Assembly (NCBI GenBank): GCA_035934015.1
Contig: DASYYH010000023.1
Coordinates: 1 to 64,000 of the forward strand
DNA: 64,000 nt
Origin: Candidatus Acidiferrales bacterium
GTDB lineage: Bacteria > Acidobacteriota > Terriglobia > Acidiferrales > UBA7541
Reading direction: 5' to 3'
Both the position numbers and the translations under genes were made by a program. The notes beneath the pieces are model-generated. The model was given only the letters and a program-made list of their open reading frames with translations, was not told the origin of the DNA and searched no databases. Positions 62,361-64,000 of the stretch are shown in pieces (position 1 is the first letter of the stretch; each line of letters opens with the position of its first letter).

Positions 62361-63215
62361 TCACACAACATCAGCGATAGTGCCTTCCATTTTCTGAAAA
62401 TAGAAAAGCCCGGTTGCCAGGACAGCGAGCATGATGACGACCGAGATGATCAGCAAACGGCCCGGAGGGTCGCCGTGGCCGGTCAGCGACCAGCGAAAGC
62501 CTTCGAGTACTCCCGCCATGGGATTCAATCCGTACAGCCAGCGCCATTTCGCCGGAACGATGGAGCTCGCATACGCGACGGGCGAGGCGAAAAGCCAAAG
62601 CTGAATGAGAAACGGGACGACATAGCGCACGTCGCGATACATGGCGTTCATTGCTGAAAGCCAGAGGCCCGCGCCGACAGCCATTAGGACGACAAGAAAA
62701 AGAAAAACGGGAAACCACAGCAACGGCAGGCCGGGACGAATGCGGTAGTAGGCGAGCAACGGAACTAGGAGCAAACAGCCGATGGCGAAATCGAGCAGGC
62801 CGGAAAGCACGACGGAAAGCGGCAACGCCAGGCGCGGAAAGTAAACCTTCGTGATCATGGACTGGTTGAGGACCATGGCGTTCGTGGCGTTCGAGAGACT
62901 GTTGGCGAAATACATCCAAGGGAGGAGCGCGGCGTAATAAAAAACGAGAATCGGAAGGCCTTCGGTGGGCATGTGGGCGAGTTTGCCGAAGAACAGCGCG
63001 AAGACGATCATGGCGAGCACGGGCTGCAAAATCGCCCAGGCTGCGCCGATGGCCGTCTGTTTGTAGCGGATTTTGATTTCGCGCCAGATGAAAAAGTAGA
63101 CCAATTCGCGGAACTGCCAGAGTTCACGGAAATCCACTTCCCACCAGCCGTGCGGCGGAGCGATGTGCAGAACAGGAGGTTCGGCGGCGATGACGTTGGT
63201 ATGCGCGGCGGTCAT
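62361..63215 (-). CDS. wzm: ABC transporter permease for polysaccharide export (Wzm)
   Basis: The 284-residue ABC-2 permease has six helices and the intracellular coupling start FRELVYFFIWREIKIRYKQT. LLPWMYFANSLSNATNAMV and YGLNPMAGVLEGFRWSL also fit the family. It forms the channel for lipid-linked polysaccharide with Wzt. The upstream gene overlaps its start by 4 bases (ATGA, 63212-63215). Confidence 0.93.
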   Translation of the reverse strand: MTAAHTNVIAAEPPVLHIAPPHGWWEVDFRELWQFRELVYFFIWREIKIRYKQTAIGAAWAILQPVLAMIVFALFFGKLAHMPTEGLPILVFYYAALLPWMYFANSLSNATNAMVLNQSMITKVYFPRLALPLSVVLSGLLDFAIGCLLLVPLLAYYRIRPGLPLLWFPVFLFLVVLMAVGAGLWLSAMNAMYRDVRYVVPFLIQLWLFASPVAYASSIVPAKWRWLYGLNPMAGVLEGFRWSLTGHGDPPGRLLIISVVIMLAVLATGLFYFQKMEGTIADVV

Positions 63216-64000
63216 GGCCTGTCTTTTTTCGGCGCGGGATTTGTGGACGGAGCTTCAGTGGGAGATTCGCCGAGCTGACGCAAATCTTTTTTCTCGATCT
63301 CCTGCATCAGAGCGTGGCGGTGCGTGAAGTAGCGCTCAAGCGAGCGCGAGAGATCTTCCGGTACGGCGTGAAATTGATTGGACGCCATCGCGCTCCAGGA
63401 GATTGGGCCACGGTCGGGGATCAAATGCATGCCCCATTGGAACAGAAGTCCGAGATTCCAGGCAATCAATAATGCCACGAGCGCAGCGGCGCTGGAAATA
63501 GCGGCGCGACCGTTGTTCAAAACCTTTTCCCACGCCGAAAGAAGTGCAGCGAGACCGAGGACAAAAATTGGCGTGAGCGAAACAAAAAAGCGATTGCCGA
63601 AGGAGGAAATGCCGTCCCAGTCGGGATAGGTGGCGATCAGAAAATAAAAAGCGAGCGAGGAGAGAAGCAGCGCCGCGCCAAGCTGGTGATCGCGCCGCAG
63701 CAAGAAAAATATGCCGATGGAGGCGAGCAGGAGGATCGGCGTCCAACTGAAAATGCCGTGATCGGAGGAGAACAAGACCTGCCCGAAAAGCGGATGGGCG
63801 AGGCTCCAAACGTGCACTTCGGTGTAACCCATGTCGAAAGGGCTGCCATAGATGATCCATCGCGTGATGAGTGTAGGGAGAAACGCAATGAGCAGCGCGA
63901 CGCTGAAAACGAAGCCTCGCGAGATAAGCGATGCCAGGTTCGCCAGGCGCTCGGGAGAATTTTTAGGCAGTATGCTTGCTGCAGTTCCCGCCATTTCCGC
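63212..64000 (-). CDS. Membrane glycosyltransferase-like protein, 5' end beyond window
   Basis: The visible C-terminal part (about 260 residues) has six or seven helices: PTLITRWIIYGSPFDMGYTE, SSDHGIFSWTPILLLASIG, then WDGISSFGNRFFVSLTPIFV and a charged tail. This is the second half of GT39/ArnT-like proteins of about 500-600 residues. ATG 63994 is in frame, but the motifs begin too deep in the fold, so the true start lies past the right edge. It overlaps wzm by 4 bases. Confidence 0.75.
   Translation of the reverse strand, partial: AEMAGTAASILPKNSPERLANLASLISRGFVFSVALLIAFLPTLITRWIIYGSPFDMGYTEVHVWSLAHPLFGQVLFSSDHGIFSWTPILLLASIGIFFLLRRDHQLGAALLLSSLAFYFLIATYPDWDGISSFGNRFFVSLTPIFVLGLAALLSAWEKVLNNGRAAISSAAALVALLIAWNLGLLFQWGMHLIPDRGPISWSAMASNQFHAVPEDLSRSLERYFTHRHALMQEIEKKDLRQLGESPTEAPSTNPAPKKDRP

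Overview
The window looks like a chromosomal segment of a Gram-negative, GC-rich acidobacterium. The strongest markers are two tandem orphan MacB/FtsX-type permeases of the acidobacterial duplicated orphan permease (ADOP) type under a PadR regulator. An LptD outer-membrane assembly protein and an ABC-type polysaccharide export locus show that there is an outer membrane. No rRNA, tRNA or CRISPR array was seen. Assignment to phylum is inference from gene content.

Layout. 1-2.4 kb is an accessory island: a RAYT transposase running off the left edge, then a small PD-(D/E)XK-like restriction nuclease and a DpnA-like DNA methyltransferase. The methyltransferase is broken by a frameshift in a run of ten G. 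Copies of a REP-like hairpin lie on both sides of the restriction-modification pair and inside the transposase gene. 2.4-22 kb is mainly envelope, protease, lipid and redox genes: M28 peptidase, HtrA protease, TonB-like protein, a degenerate M48-like protein, an acyl-CoA synthetase/ACP/acyltransferase fusion, a SnoaL-like protein, an RDD membrane protein, LptD, an amidase, a ccdA-tlpA-cyaY-dsbD(alpha) cluster and gltX. 22-28 kb holds the two ADOP permeases, a relic of a third, and padR. 28.5-34.8 kb holds a membrane GAF/GGDEF/HD-GYP protein, OsmC, FabH and two small proteins.

34.8-64 kb is surface-polysaccharide biosynthesis. It opens with a GT39-type lipid-sugar-dependent transferase and the UDP-glucose to UDP-glucuronate to UDP-xylose pair (ugd and a UXS-like decarboxylase). 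From 40 kb to the right edge almost everything is on the minus strand, so transcription runs right to left: membrane protein, Wzm, Wzt, two methyltransferases, a GT2, several GT4/GT1-type transferases, an O-antigen ligase, an AsnB-type amidotransferase, two NodU/CmcH-type carbamoyltransferases, a WecA-type initiating transferase and an FAD oxidoreductase. The genes fit a model in which WecA starts the chain on undecaprenyl phosphate and the transferases extend it. Carbamoyl, amide and methyl groups are then added, Wzm/Wzt exports the polymer, and the ligase joins it to an acceptor. That pathway order is inferred.

The most noteworthy items are the frameshifted (possibly phase-variable) restriction-modification pair inside repeated hairpins, a three-enzyme lipid-activation fusion, an LptD lacking one of the four usual disulfide cysteines next to a thiol-redox operon, an ADOP gene relic carrying a palindromic insertion, and a tailoring module with two carbamoyltransferases and an AsnB homologue.
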